From the NCBI RefSeq assembly GCF_019733355.1, contig NZ_JAIHLQ010000057.1:1-32383 (forward strand): 32,383 nucleotides of DNA. The letters run 5' to 3'. The translations under genes were made by a program, and so were the position numbers. Under the pieces are notes generated by a model. That model had not been told where the DNA came from and did not search any database. It saw only the letters and a program-made list of their open reading frames with translations. This DNA is from Pseudomonas baetica. Its GTDB lineage: Bacteria > Pseudomonadota > Gammaproteobacteria > Pseudomonadales > Pseudomonadaceae. Positions 16,278 through 24,476 of this stretch are shown in pieces (position 1 is the first letter of the stretch; each line of letters opens with the position of its first letter).

Positions 16278-16997
16278 ATGGATTACCGCAAACCTTCCGA
16301 CCGCAAAAGCATGCACTCGCGCATCGTCCAGGAATTGGGCATGCAGATCGTCTCTGGACGCTTCCTGCCCGACGACAAACTGCCCGCCGAAGCCTTGCTT
16401 TGCGAGGAGTACGCGGTCAGTCGACCGGTGTTGCGCGAAGCCACGCGGGTGTTGGTGGCAAAAGGTCTGGTGTACTCCAAACCGCGCGTGGGCACGGTGG
16501 TCAAGGCGCGTCGCGAATGGCACATGCTCGACCCGGACGTGCTGCACTGGCTCATGCAAAGCAGCCCGCGGAATGAATTTTTCAATGTCCTGACCAGCGT
16601 GCGCAGCATCATCGAACCGGCCGCCGCCGCCCTCGCCGCCCAGCATGCGACCGACGCTGATATCACGGCCATCGGCGAGGCTTACCAGCGTATGGAGGCT
16701 GCGTCGACACCGGAAGCCCTGCTGCAACCGGACCTGGATTTTCACAGCCGGATTGCCGATGCGACTCACAACGATTTGCTGGCAAATCTGTGCAACATGC
16801 TCTCGGTGGCGATTGCCGAGGCGCTAAAGCATTCGAATCAGCGACCGAACTTGCATGAGTTGGCGCTGCCAAGGCACAAGGCGATTCTCACGGCGATCGA
16901 GAATCGTGATGCGTTGGGCGCGCGGCATGCGACGTTGGTGCAACTGGATGATGCACGCAGTGCGCTGAGCGCGGTGCTCGGTACCGAACGCTCCTGA
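16278..16997 (+). CDS. FadR-type GntR-family transcriptional regulator
   Basis: This 239-aa regulator has an N-terminal winged helix-turn-helix (about residues 12-72; MHSRIVQELGMQIVSGRFLP, LLCEEYAVSRPVLREATRVL, GLVYSKPRVGTVV) and an all-helical FCD effector domain (about 95-225). The FCD metal/ligand positions fit DLDFHSRIADATHN and ALPRHKAILTAI. It is typical of local regulators of sugar-acid catabolism, and should sense a keto-deoxy acid or the pentonate and bind the palindromes between the divergent genes. A plausible -10 (TATGAT, 16232-16237) precedes it. The stop codon lies inside a short tandem repeat (gaacgctcct, 16986-17012). Confidence 0.87.
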   Translation: MDYRKPSDRKSMHSRIVQELGMQIVSGRFLPDDKLPAEALLCEEYAVSRPVLREATRVLVAKGLVYSKPRVGTVVKARREWHMLDPDVLHWLMQSSPRNEFFNVLTSVRSIIEPAAAALAAQHATDADITAIGEAYQRMEAASTPEALLQPDLDFHSRIADATHNDLLANLCNMLSVAIAEALKHSNQRPNLHELALPRHKAILTAIENRDALGARHATLVQLDDARSALSAVLGTERS

Positions 16998-17012
16998 ACG
17001 CTCCTGAACGCT
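16986..17012 (+). repeat. Short tandem repeat over a stop codon
   Basis: The 10-mer gaacgctcct occurs twice in tandem (16986-16995, 16996-17005) plus seven further bases. The TGA of the regulator gene (16995-16997) spans the junction. Because the unit is not a multiple of three, gain or loss of a copy would alter the sequence only after the stop. Confidence 0.6.
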
Positions 17013-17062
17013 GAAGATAGCCCGCTCCCACAGGGGGTCAGTGTGAATATCGAAATATAAAA

Positions 17063-17090
17063 AAAGCCGCAACCCGAAGGTTGCGGCTTT
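17063..17090. terminator. Bidirectional intrinsic terminator
   Basis: AAAGCCGCAACC (17063-17074), loop CGAA, and GGTTGCGGCTTT (17079-17090) form a perfect 12-bp stem with A/T flanks on both sides. It ends the plus-strand regulator gene and the minus-strand exporter operon, which converge here. Confidence 0.9.
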
Positions 17091-17109
17091 GTCGTTTCAG
17101 GCCCCCAGG

Positions 17110-19494
17110 TCAGTGGGAAAACAACGAATTGCCCTTCTGCCCCGCCAGCTTCTCCGGTTTGATCAGGAACTTGGCCAGTGCCGGCAGCAGCCACAGCGCA
17201 CCGAACATGTTCCACAACAGCATGAAGGTCAGCATCAGGCCCATGTCGGCCTGGAACTTGATTGCCGAGAAAATCCAGGTGCACACACCGATGGCCAGGC
17301 ACAGGCCAGTGAACAGCACCGCTTTACCGGTGGATTTCAGGGTCTGGTAATAGGCTTCCTGCAATGGAAGACCGGCACGCAGGAAACTTTCCAGGCGGCT
17401 GTAGATGTAGATGCCGTAGTCCACGCCGATCCCCACCCCCAGCGCCACCACCGGCAAGGTCGCGACTTTCACGCCGATACCCATGAACGCCATCAGTGCG
17501 TTGCCGAGTACCGACGTCAGCACCAGTGGCAGCACAATGCACAAGGTCGCCGCCCACGAGCGGAAGGTGATCATGCACATTACCGCCACGCAGATGTACA
17601 CCAGAATCAGGATGGTCAACTCTGCCTGCTTGATGACCTCGTTGGTGGCGGCTTCGATCCCGGCGTTACCCGCTGCCAGGATGAACTCCAGACCGTCCTT
17701 ATTGTTTTCCTTGGCAAATTCCTGCACTGCATGCACCGCACGATCAAGGGTTTCAGCCTTGTGATCGTTGAGGAACACCAGCACCGGCGCTACTGAGCAA
17801 CTGTTGTTGTACAGGCCATCGGCCCGTGCAATCGAGCTGTTCAGCACGTCTGGGTTGCGCGACAGGGTTTCCCATTTCAGGTTGCCCTCGTTCATGCCCT
17901 TGATCATCTGCTTGGACACGGTCACCAGCGAGATCGCCGACTGCACGCCCTCGGTGTTCTGCATCTTCCACATCAGTTCATCGATCGGTGCCATGGCTTC
18001 GTAACGCGAGCAACCTTCTTTCTTGGTCTTGACCATCACCACCAGCACGTCGGAGCTGGTCGAGTAATTGTTGATGATGAAGTTGTTGTCCTTGTTGTAG
18101 CGCGAATCCGGACGCAACTCCGGCGCACCTTGGTCGAGGTCGCCGATTTTCAGGTTCTGGCTGTACCAGAGACCGCCACCGAAGGCGATCAGCGCCAGAG
18201 CAACGGAGATCGGTGCGACTTTCGGGCTGGCGAAGTTCGACAGCAGGCGCCAGAACAGATGTTCGCGGTTTGCGTCCTTCTTGCTCCTGGCGATTGCGCG
18301 TTTACTGATGCCGACATAAGAGATCGCGACCGGCAGCAGAATCAGGTTGGTGAACACGATCACCGCCACGCCGATGGACGCGCCGAAGGCCAGTTCGCGG
18401 ATCACACCGATGTCGATGATCAGCAGCGTGATGAAGCCGACCGCGTCCGCGAGAATTGCGATCATCCCCGGCAGGAACAGTTGCCGGAACGTTCGTCGTG
18501 CGGCGGTCAGGGCGTTTTCCGCCTCGCTCGATTGCAGGGCGATCCCGTTGATCTTCTGCACACCGTGGGAGATGCCGATGGCGAAGATCAGGAACGGCAC
18601 CAGCATCGAATACGGATCGAGCCCAAAGCCAAAGAAGTGCATCAACCCGAGTTGCCAGACCACCGCCACCAGCGTGGTGCTCAACACGGCAATGGTGCTG
18701 CGCACGCAGTTGGTGAACCACAGCAACAGGATCAGGGTGATGACGAACGCGATGCCGAAGAACAGCACCACCATCACCAGACCGTCGATCAGGTCGCCCA
18801 CTTTCTTGGCGAAACCGACGATGTGGATTTTGACGTTGGGGTTTTGCGCTTCGAACTTGTCGCGGATCTTTTCTTCCAGTTCATGGGAGAACTTGCGGTA
18901 ATCCAGCGCCAGCAACTTGCCCTGATCCTGCGGGTCCGGGTACGACTCTAACAGCGGAATGTCGACGATGCTCGACTTGAAGTCGTTGGCCACCAGACGC
19001 CCGACCTGACCGGACTTGAGCACGTTGTTGCGCAGCAGATCGAGGCTGTCTTGCGAGCCGTTGTAGCTCTGCGGGATCACTTCACCGCCGGCAAAACCTT
19101 CTTCGGTCACTTCGGTCCAGCGCACGCTCGGACTCCACAGCGACTTGAGACCGGACCGGTCAACGCCGGAGATGTAGAACACCTCGTCGTTGATCTGGCG
19201 CAGGGTCTCCATGTATTCCTTGGAGAAGATGTCGCCGTCGGTGGCTTCCACCGAAATACGCACGGTATTGCCCAGGTTCGCCAGGTCGTTGCGGTGCTCC
19301 ATCATCTTCTCGATGAACGGATGCTTGAGCGGGATCATTTTCTCGAAGCTGGTGGACGGCCGGATCAGCGTGGCCTGCCAGAACAGAAAAATGCTCACCA
19401 CCAGGCAGATCAGGATCACTACCGGGCGGTTGTTGAAAATCAGACGTTCAAGGAACGTCGCCTTGTCCTGATGATGATTGCTCAAGGAAGTCAT
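17110..19494 (-). CDS. RND-superfamily (MMPL-type) exporter
   Basis: This inner-membrane transporter of 794 aa has the duplicated layout of the family: one helix near the N-terminus (PVVILICLVVSIFLFWQA), a large periplasmic loop (about 50-230), a five-helix bundle, a second N-terminal-type helix and loop, and a second bundle. FLIFAIGISHGVQKING in the first half and ALGVGIGVDYGIYIYSRLES in the second are the GxxxD-like helix-4 motifs, and only the second keeps the acidic residue. Related proteins (MmpL, HpnN-like) move lipids, hopanoids or hydrophobic compounds. The start overlaps the stop of the YCF48-like gene by four bases (ATGA at 19491-19494), so the two are a coupled unit. The substrate is unknown. 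Confidence 0.88.
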   Translation of the reverse strand: MTSLSNHHQDKATFLERLIFNNRPVVILICLVVSIFLFWQATLIRPSTSFEKMIPLKHPFIEKMMEHRNDLANLGNTVRISVEATDGDIFSKEYMETLRQINDEVFYISGVDRSGLKSLWSPSVRWTEVTEEGFAGGEVIPQSYNGSQDSLDLLRNNVLKSGQVGRLVANDFKSSIVDIPLLESYPDPQDQGKLLALDYRKFSHELEEKIRDKFEAQNPNVKIHIVGFAKKVGDLIDGLVMVVLFFGIAFVITLILLLWFTNCVRSTIAVLSTTLVAVVWQLGLMHFFGFGLDPYSMLVPFLIFAIGISHGVQKINGIALQSSEAENALTAARRTFRQLFLPGMIAILADAVGFITLLIIDIGVIRELAFGASIGVAVIVFTNLILLPVAISYVGISKRAIARSKKDANREHLFWRLLSNFASPKVAPISVALALIAFGGGLWYSQNLKIGDLDQGAPELRPDSRYNKDNNFIINNYSTSSDVLVVMVKTKKEGCSRYEAMAPIDELMWKMQNTEGVQSAISLVTVSKQMIKGMNEGNLKWETLSRNPDVLNSSIARADGLYNNSCSVAPVLVFLNDHKAETLDRAVHAVQEFAKENNKDGLEFILAAGNAGIEAATNEVIKQAELTILILVYICVAVMCMITFRSWAATLCIVLPLVLTSVLGNALMAFMGIGVKVATLPVVALGVGIGVDYGIYIYSRLESFLRAGLPLQEAYYQTLKSTGKAVLFTGLCLAIGVCTWIFSAIKFQADMGLMLTFMLLWNMFGALWLLPALAKFLIKPEKLAGQKGNSLFSH

Positions 19495-20534
19495 AGCCCC
19501 GCCTTCTTATTATTGATCTCGGCACCGTTCGGCAGCGTGGTGTGAACACCGCCCTGCCCGGTCAGAATCAGGTTGCCGTTGCCGGCGGCGGTGACCGACG
19601 ACAGCGAAATGCGATCCGGGCGATTGAACACGCTGAAGGTCTCACCGTCGTCGCTGCTGCTGATCACCGAGCCACCGTTGCCGACGATCACGATCGAGCC
19701 GTCCTCGAGCAACGTAGCGCCGGACAGACCGAATTCCAGCGAGCCTCGCGCAGCTTTCAGCTCGACCTGTTCCCAGGTGCTGCCGAAATCCGTGGAGCGG
19801 TAGAGGTTGCCGCGCAAGCCGTAAGCGAGCAGCGTCTGCGGCGAGGCCGTGCCGATCACGCCGAACAGCGAGCCTTCATAAGGGCCTTCAAGTTTTTCCC
19901 AGGTCTGCCCCCCATCAGCGGAGCGGAACATGCTGCCCGACTCGCCGACAATGAACAGCCCGGCGTCTTTCACCGCCGCGATGGCGTTGAGGTGGAACTG
20001 GTCTTCGTTGTCGAGGCGGTCGCTGATGTCTTCCCAATGCTTGCCGCCGTCGGTGGTTTCCAGCAGCGCGCCGTAGGCACCTACGGCGATGCCGCTGTTG
20101 ACGTCCTTGAACCAGACGTCGAGCAGCGGCGATTCGCGTTTGAGGTCTTCGAATTGTTTGGTCCAGGTCAGACCGCCGTCCTCGCTGGCGAGGATCTGCG
20201 CATCGTGGCCGACTGCCCAGCCATGTTTGTCGTCGACAAAATACACAGCGGTCAGCAGTTGCCGGCTCGGCACCTTGGCCTGGGTCCAGGATTTGCCCTG
20301 GTCATCGGAATAGAGAATGTGCCCACGATCCCCGACCGCCACCAACCGGGTGCCGGCGTGGACGACGTCAAGCATCAGGCTTTTTGCGGCTTTGGCTGAT
20401 TCGAGAGCATAAACCACGTCGGCCGGCGCCTCGGCGGCAATCACAGGTGCCGACACGGTGGCGAAGCCCAGCATGGAGAGTGCTGTGACCAGCAACGCGG
20501 TGTTGCGAAACGCCGGCGGGCGGCAACGACTCAT
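19491..20534 (-). CDS. Exported YCF48-like (photosystem II stability factor-like) beta-propeller protein
   Basis: This 347-aa protein has an N-terminal signal peptide (RNTALLVTALSMLGFATVSAPVIAAEA). Repeated BNR/YCF48 blades follow: GDRGHILYSDDQGKSWTQ, GHDAQILASEDGGLTWTKQ, YGALLETTDGGKHWEDI, GESGSMFRSADGGQTWEKL, GLRGNLYRSTDFGSTWEQV and GNGGSVISSSDDGETF. The consensus is (S/T)xDxGxxW, the Asp-box repeat. GGGGAAGG precedes the ATG. In proteobacteria such proteins are commonly found beside an RND exporter, often with DUF1302 and DUF1329 proteins (family knowledge), and the present gene is coupled to one. Those two partners are not next to it here. It is probably a periplasmic scaffold or substrate-binding partner of the exporter. 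Confidence 0.88.
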   Translation of the reverse strand: MSRCRPPAFRNTALLVTALSMLGFATVSAPVIAAEAPADVVYALESAKAAKSLMLDVVHAGTRLVAVGDRGHILYSDDQGKSWTQAKVPSRQLLTAVYFVDDKHGWAVGHDAQILASEDGGLTWTKQFEDLKRESPLLDVWFKDVNSGIAVGAYGALLETTDGGKHWEDISDRLDNEDQFHLNAIAAVKDAGLFIVGESGSMFRSADGGQTWEKLEGPYEGSLFGVIGTASPQTLLAYGLRGNLYRSTDFGSTWEQVELKAARGSLEFGLSGATLLEDGSIVIVGNGGSVISSSDDGETFSVFNRPDRISLSSVTAAGNGNLILTGQGGVHTTLPNGAEINNKKAGL

Positions 20535-20913
20535 AGACCTTCCCCTATTTATTATTGTTAGGCCATTTGGCCTTCAAGGGCGCCGCAAGGGTGCTCTGGT
20601 GATGACTGGTCAGAAGCATAGTCCTGAAACCCGCCATCCAGAGCCCCTTCGGAAGCTGGCTCATCCTATCGGGCTTTCGAAACGTCTGACAATCGGCGCC
20701 ACGTTATCTTTTGTTAACCAGATGCAGGCTCCTGTCGCCAGTGATTTGCATTGTGGGAGGGGGTTAATGGTGTTTTGGGGATTTATGGCTGCAGGTGAAT
20801 GCATGGCCATTCGCCGGATGGATGCGGCAAAACGCGTGAGGGGGCTTGCACGATTGGTATTATGGTATACCATCAGACGCACAGACACCCTCAATCCCCC
20901 CGCGGAGCAGCAC
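20535..20913. other. Divergent intergenic region with operator and palindrome
   Basis: No gene is supported in these 379 bp. A short palindrome AGGCCA-TT-TGGCCT (20560-20573) lies 26 bp upstream of the exporter operon start. The GntR-type operator is at 20857-20872. The middle (about 20580-20840) shows nothing recognisable; the plus-strand frame that continues from it into the DUF1185 gene is upstream read-through, not coding. Confidence 0.5.
20857..20873. promoter_or_regulatory. GntR-type operator, copy 1 (catabolic operon)
   Basis: GTATTATGGTATACCA (20857-20872) contains the perfect palindrome ATGGTATACCAT (20862-20873). A TTGCAC hexamer at 20846-20851 starts exactly 12 bp before the 15-mer and would serve as -35, with the operator covering the -10 region. 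TGGTATACCA is the half-site pattern of FadR-subfamily GntR regulators such as ExuR/UxuR. It is 41 bp upstream of the DUF1185 start. Confidence 0.75.
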
Positions 20914-21504
20914 ATGAGTTTCGAAATTCGCAAGATCGTCAGCTATGTCGAAGAAACCCTCATCGAAGGCGGCAAAGCCACCGACAAGCCGGTGACCATG
21001 GTTGGCCTCGCTGTCGTGATGAAAAACCCTTGGGTGGGTAACGGCTTTGTCGAAGACCTGAAACCGCAGATCCGCGCCAACTGCTCCGACCTCGGCGCCA
21101 TGATGGTCGAGCGTCTGGTCGGCCTCATTGGCGGCGCAGAAAAAATCGAGGCCTACGGCAAGGCTGCCGTGGTGGGTGCTGACGGCGAAATCGAACACGC
21201 CTCCGCCGTGATCCACACCCTGCGCTTTGGCAACCACTACCGCGAAGCGGTCAAAGCCAAGAGCTACCTGAGCTTCACCAACAAGCGCGGTGGCCCGGGC
21301 ACTTCGATTCAGATTCCGATGATGCACAAGGACGACGAAGGCCTGCGTTCGCACTACATCACCCTGGAAATGCAGATCGAAGACGCGCCGCGCGCCGACG
21401 AAATTGTCGTGGTGCTGGGTTGCGCCGACGGTGGCCGCCTGCACCCGCGCATCGGCAACCGTTACATCGATCTGGAAGAACTGGCCGCCGAAAAAGCCCA
21501 GTAA
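20914..21504 (+). CDS. DUF1185 (amino-acid synthesis family) protein
   Basis: The start is ATG 20914, with GCGGAG 6-8 nt upstream; the frame is open further up but without a start of its own. The 196-aa protein begins SFEIRKIVSYVEETLIEGG and contains VGLAVVMKNPWVGNGFVEDL, GKAAVVGADGEIEHASAVIH, HYREAVKAKSYLSFTNKRGG, and a C-terminal VVVLGCADGGRLHPRIGNRY. This is the DUF1185/AA_synth family, soluble proteins of known fold but unproven function. It is the first gene of a five-gene stretch with a hydrolase, aldehyde dehydrogenase and flavin reductase, so it is probably an enzyme or intermediate-handling protein of that pathway. The family name should not be read as evidence for amino-acid synthesis. 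Confidence 0.88.
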   Translation: MSFEIRKIVSYVEETLIEGGKATDKPVTMVGLAVVMKNPWVGNGFVEDLKPQIRANCSDLGAMMVERLVGLIGGAEKIEAYGKAAVVGADGEIEHASAVIHTLRFGNHYREAVKAKSYLSFTNKRGGPGTSIQIPMMHKDDEGLRSHYITLEMQIEDAPRADEIVVVLGCADGGRLHPRIGNRYIDLEELAAEKAQ

Positions 21505-21535
21505 TCACAATAAAAAGGCATTGCAGGAGCGCTCC

Positions 21536-22369
21536 ATGATTCGGCTCACCGCTGAACTCACCCCGGCTGGCACCAGTTATCTGGCGACCGGCGAAGGCCA
21601 GCCCGTGGTCTTGATCCACGGCGTGGGCCTGAACAAAGAAATGTGGGGCGGCCAGATCGTCGGCCTCGCCACGCAATATCGGGTGGTCGCTTACGACATG
21701 CTCGGCCATGGCGCCAGCCCGCGACCGGCCAGCGGTACCGACCTGCTCGGTTACGCCGATCAGTTGCTGGAGCTGCTCGATCACCTCAACCTGCCGCAAG
21801 CAGCGGTGATCGGCTTCTCGATGGGCGGTCTGGTGGCGCGGGCGTTTGCGCTGCATTACCCGCAGCGCCTGCAAAGCCTGGTTGTGCTCAACAGCGTGTT
21901 CAATCGCAGCGAAGAGCAGCGCGCCGGCGTCATTGCGCGCACCGCTCAGGCCGCCGAACACGGCCCGGACGCCAATGCCGAAGCCGCGCTGTCGCGCTGG
22001 TTCAGCCGCGAATATCAGGCCGCCAACCCGGCGCAGATCGCCGCGATCCGCCAGACCCTGGCCGGCAATGACCCACAGGGTTACCTGACCACCTACGAAC
22101 TGTTCGCAACGCAGGACATGTACCGTGCCGACGACCTGAGCAGCATTCAGGCGCCGACGCTGATCGCCACGGGCGAGCTCGATCCCGGTTCGACCCCGGA
22201 AATGGCCGAGCAACTGGCCCGGTGCATCCCCGGCGCGAGGGTTGCCGTGCTGGCGGAACAACGGCATATGATGCCCGTAGAGTCGCCGCGTCTGGTCAAC
22301 CAGACGCTGTTGGAATTTCTCGAATTCGCACACTCCCGACAAAACCATATAAAGGGGATCGTTGCATGA
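21536..22369 (+). CDS. Alpha/beta hydrolase, pathway hydrolase
   Basis: This cytosolic alpha/beta-hydrolase-fold enzyme of 277 aa starts at ATG 21536, after AGGAGC at 21525-21530. The oxyanion motif LIHGVGL (27-33) is followed by the nucleophile elbow GFSMGG with Ser95; Asp216 (GELDPGS) and His244 (EQRHMMPVE) complete the triad. Its compact cap region resembles carboxylesterase/enol-lactonase types (PcaD-like) and the hydrolases that cut N-formyl or N-acyl bonds in N-heterocycle degradation. Its ATGA overlap (22366-22369) with the aldehyde dehydrogenase gene says that both act in the same pathway. The true substrate cannot be inferred. Confidence 0.88.
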   Translation: MIRLTAELTPAGTSYLATGEGQPVVLIHGVGLNKEMWGGQIVGLATQYRVVAYDMLGHGASPRPASGTDLLGYADQLLELLDHLNLPQAAVIGFSMGGLVARAFALHYPQRLQSLVVLNSVFNRSEEQRAGVIARTAQAAEHGPDANAEAALSRWFSREYQAANPAQIAAIRQTLAGNDPQGYLTTYELFATQDMYRADDLSSIQAPTLIATGELDPGSTPEMAEQLARCIPGARVAVLAEQRHMMPVESPRLVNQTLLEFLEFAHSRQNHIKGIVA

Positions 22370-23847
22370 CACTCGCACGCTTCCAGATGTGCATCGGCGG
22401 AGAATGGGTCGATGCCCTCAGCGGCAAGACTTTCGAAAGCCTCAATCCGGCCCTGGCCGAACCTTGGGCTGAACTGCCTGACGCTGATGAGGCCGACGTC
22501 GAACGCGCCGTGCAATCAGCGCAAAGCGCGTTCGACAGCCCTGCCTGGCGCGGTCTGACCGCCACCGCGCGCGGCAAACTGCTACGCCGCCTCGGTGACT
22601 TGATCGCCGAGAACAAGGAGCAACTGGCGCAGCTGGAAAGCCGCGACAACGGCAAACTGATCCGTGAAACCCGGGGTCAGGTGGGTTATCTGCCGGAATT
22701 CTTCCACTACACCGCCGGTTTGGCTGACAAGCTCGAAGGCGGCACCTTGCCGCTGGACAAGCCCGACCTGTTCGCCTACACGGTTCACGAAGCCATGGGC
22801 GTGGTCGCTGCGATCATTCCCTGGAACAGTCCGCTGTACCTGACCGCGATCAAACTGGCGCCGGCGCTCGCCGCCGGTAACACCATCGTGATCAAGCCGT
22901 CAGAGCACGCGTCGGCGACCATCCTTGAACTGGCGCGTCTGGCCCTCGAAGCCGGGATTCCGCCAGGCGTGGTCAACGTTGTGACCGGTTACGGCCCGAG
23001 CACCGGCGCCGCCCTCACCCGCCATCCGCTGATCCGCAAGATCGCCTTCACCGGCGGCGCGGCGACGGCCCGGCATGTGGTGCGCAGCAGCGCCGAGAAC
23101 TTCGCCAAGCTGTCGCTGGAACTGGGCGGCAAGTCGCCGAACATCATTTTCGCCGACGCCGATCTGGACAGCGCGATCAACGGCGCGATTGCCGGGATCT
23201 ACGCGGCCTCGGGTCAGAGCTGCGTGTCCGGCTCGCGGTTGTTGGTGCAGGACGAGATCTACGACGAGTTTGTCAGTCGTCTGGTCGAACGGGCCAAACG
23301 CATCCGCATCGGCAATCCGCAGGAAGACAGCAGCGAAATGGGCCCAATGGCCACCGCGCAGCAACTGGCAGTGGTTGAAGGGCTGGTCGCCGACGCCATC
23401 GCCGAGGGCGCGCGTTTGCGGACCGGCGGCAAGCGGCCGGCTGATCTTGGCGAGGGCTGGTTCTACGAACCGACGCTGTTCGAGTGCGACCGCAATTCGA
23501 TGAAGATCATGCAGGAAGAAGTCTTTGGCCCAGTGGCGTCGGTCATCCGTTTCAAGGACGAGGCCGAAGCGCTGGCGATCGCCAACGACTCGCAATTCGG
23601 CCTCGCCGCCGGCATTTGGACGCGCGATCTGGGCCGCGCCCATCGCCTGGCGCGCGACGTGCGCTCTGGAATTATCTGGGTCAACACCTACCGCGCGGTG
23701 TCGGCAATGGCGCCCATCGGCGGCTTCAAGAACAGTGGCTATGGACGCGAAAGCGGCATCGACTCGGTGCTGGCCTACACCGAACTGAAAACGGTGTGGA
23801 TCAACCTCTCTCAGGTGCCAATGCCTGATCCGTTTGTGATGCGCTAG
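22366..23847 (+). CDS. NAD(P)-dependent aldehyde dehydrogenase
   Basis: This complete 493-aa aldehyde dehydrogenase has IIPWNSPLYL (Asn154), IKPSEH (Lys177), FTGG (228-231), Glu252 in LELGGKSPNI and the nucleophile Cys286 in GQSCVSGSRL; the EEVFGPV motif is near the C-terminus. It is a different subfamily from the 526-aa semialdehyde dehydrogenase elsewhere in the window. The closest described functional class I can think of is the hydroxybutyrolactone/semialdehyde dehydrogenases of trigonelline and pyridine degradation (TgnC-like), but this is a guess from context and overall look. The gene overlaps the hydrolase upstream by 4 bp and is followed 12 bp later by the flavin reductase gene. Confidence 0.9.
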   Translation: MTLARFQMCIGGEWVDALSGKTFESLNPALAEPWAELPDADEADVERAVQSAQSAFDSPAWRGLTATARGKLLRRLGDLIAENKEQLAQLESRDNGKLIRETRGQVGYLPEFFHYTAGLADKLEGGTLPLDKPDLFAYTVHEAMGVVAAIIPWNSPLYLTAIKLAPALAAGNTIVIKPSEHASATILELARLALEAGIPPGVVNVVTGYGPSTGAALTRHPLIRKIAFTGGAATARHVVRSSAENFAKLSLELGGKSPNIIFADADLDSAINGAIAGIYAASGQSCVSGSRLLVQDEIYDEFVSRLVERAKRIRIGNPQEDSSEMGPMATAQQLAVVEGLVADAIAEGARLRTGGKRPADLGEGWFYEPTLFECDRNSMKIMQEEVFGPVASVIRFKDEAEALAIANDSQFGLAAGIWTRDLGRAHRLARDVRSGIIWVNTYRAVSAMAPIGGFKNSGYGRESGIDSVLAYTELKTVWINLSQVPMPDPFVMR

Positions 23848-23859
23848 GAGTCCTGCGAC

Positions 23860-24345
23860 ATGATCGAACCCGGCATTTACAAAGACGTCATGAGCTCCTT
23901 CCCGTCCGGCGTCACGGTGGTCACCACCCTTGACCCTGCGGGGGGCATCGTCGGCATCACCGCCAGCGCGTTCAGCGCGTTGTCGATTGATCCGGCGCTG
24001 GTGCTGTTTTGCCCCAACTACGCCTCCGACACCTACCCGGTGCTGCGCGACAGCAAGCGTTTCGCGATCCATTTGTTGTCCGCCGAACAGACCGCCGAGG
24101 CCTACGCCTTCGCCGGTAAAGGCAAGGACAAGGCCAAAGGTATCGAGTGGCACCTGAGCGAACTCGGCAACCCGATCCTCGCCAAGGCCACGGCGATCAT
24201 CGAGTGCGAGTTGTGGCGTGAATACGATGGTGGCGATCACGCGATCATCGTGGGCGCGGTGAAGAACCTGATCCTGCCGGCGCAGCCGGTGACGCCGATG
24301 ATTTATCACAAGGGCAAGTTGGGCGCCCTGCCGACCCTGGCCTGA
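23860..24345 (+). CDS. Flavin reductase family protein (monooxygenase reductase component)
   Basis: This 161-aa FMN-binding split-barrel protein contains SSFPSGVTVVTTLDPAGG, GITASAFSALSIDPALVLFC and a C-terminal GGDHAIIVGAVKNLIL, the hallmark of NAD(P)H:flavin oxidoreductases such as HpaC-like reductases. They give free reduced FMN or FAD to a partner monooxygenase. AGGAG overlapping the preceding TAG provides the ribosome site, so it belongs to the same operon. No oxygenase of the two-component type (LLM/luciferase-like or acyl-CoA dehydrogenase-like) is found in the window, so the partner must lie outside it. The gene is followed by a REP pair, the likely end of this transcript. Confidence 0.88.
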   Translation: MIEPGIYKDVMSSFPSGVTVVTTLDPAGGIVGITASAFSALSIDPALVLFCPNYASDTYPVLRDSKRFAIHLLSAEQTAEAYAFAGKGKDKAKGIEWHLSELGNPILAKATAIIECELWREYDGGDHAIIVGAVKNLILPAQPVTPMIYHKGKLGALPTLA

Positions 24346-24361
24346 GGCGACAATGCAAAAC

Positions 24362-24455
24362 CCTGTGGGAGCTGGCTTGCCAGCGATGAGGACTTAACAT
24401 TCAACATTGATGTTGGCTGATAGTCCGCTATCGCTGGCAAGCCAGCGCCCACAGG
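24362..24455. repeat. REP pair (variant gctggcttgccagcgat)
   Basis: CCTGTGGGAGCTGGCTTGCC starting at 24362 faces its complement ending GCGCCCACAGG at 24455. The inner arm GCTGGCTTGCCAGC differs from the gcgggcttgctcgcg form, a second subtype. It separates the flavin reductase and PcaC-like genes. Confidence 0.9.
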
Positions 24456-24476
24456 GATTGAGGTGAGGTAAAGAAT

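Noticed and set aside
20458..20913. Upstream extension of the DUF1185 frame to about 348 codons
   Set aside because: The extension covers the operator and part of the divergent YCF48-like gene; the ATG at 20914 has a ribosome site and gives the normal family N-terminus.
22222..22365. Upstream extension of the aldehyde dehydrogenase frame
   Set aside because: It would run through the end of the hydrolase gene; the ATG at 22366 gives the expected N-terminus and a 4-bp coupling overlap.
22900..24309. 469-codon minus-strand open frame
   Set aside because: It is antisense to the aldehyde dehydrogenase and flavin reductase genes, which have complete motifs; the product is His/Arg-rich, typical of shadow frames in GC-rich DNA.
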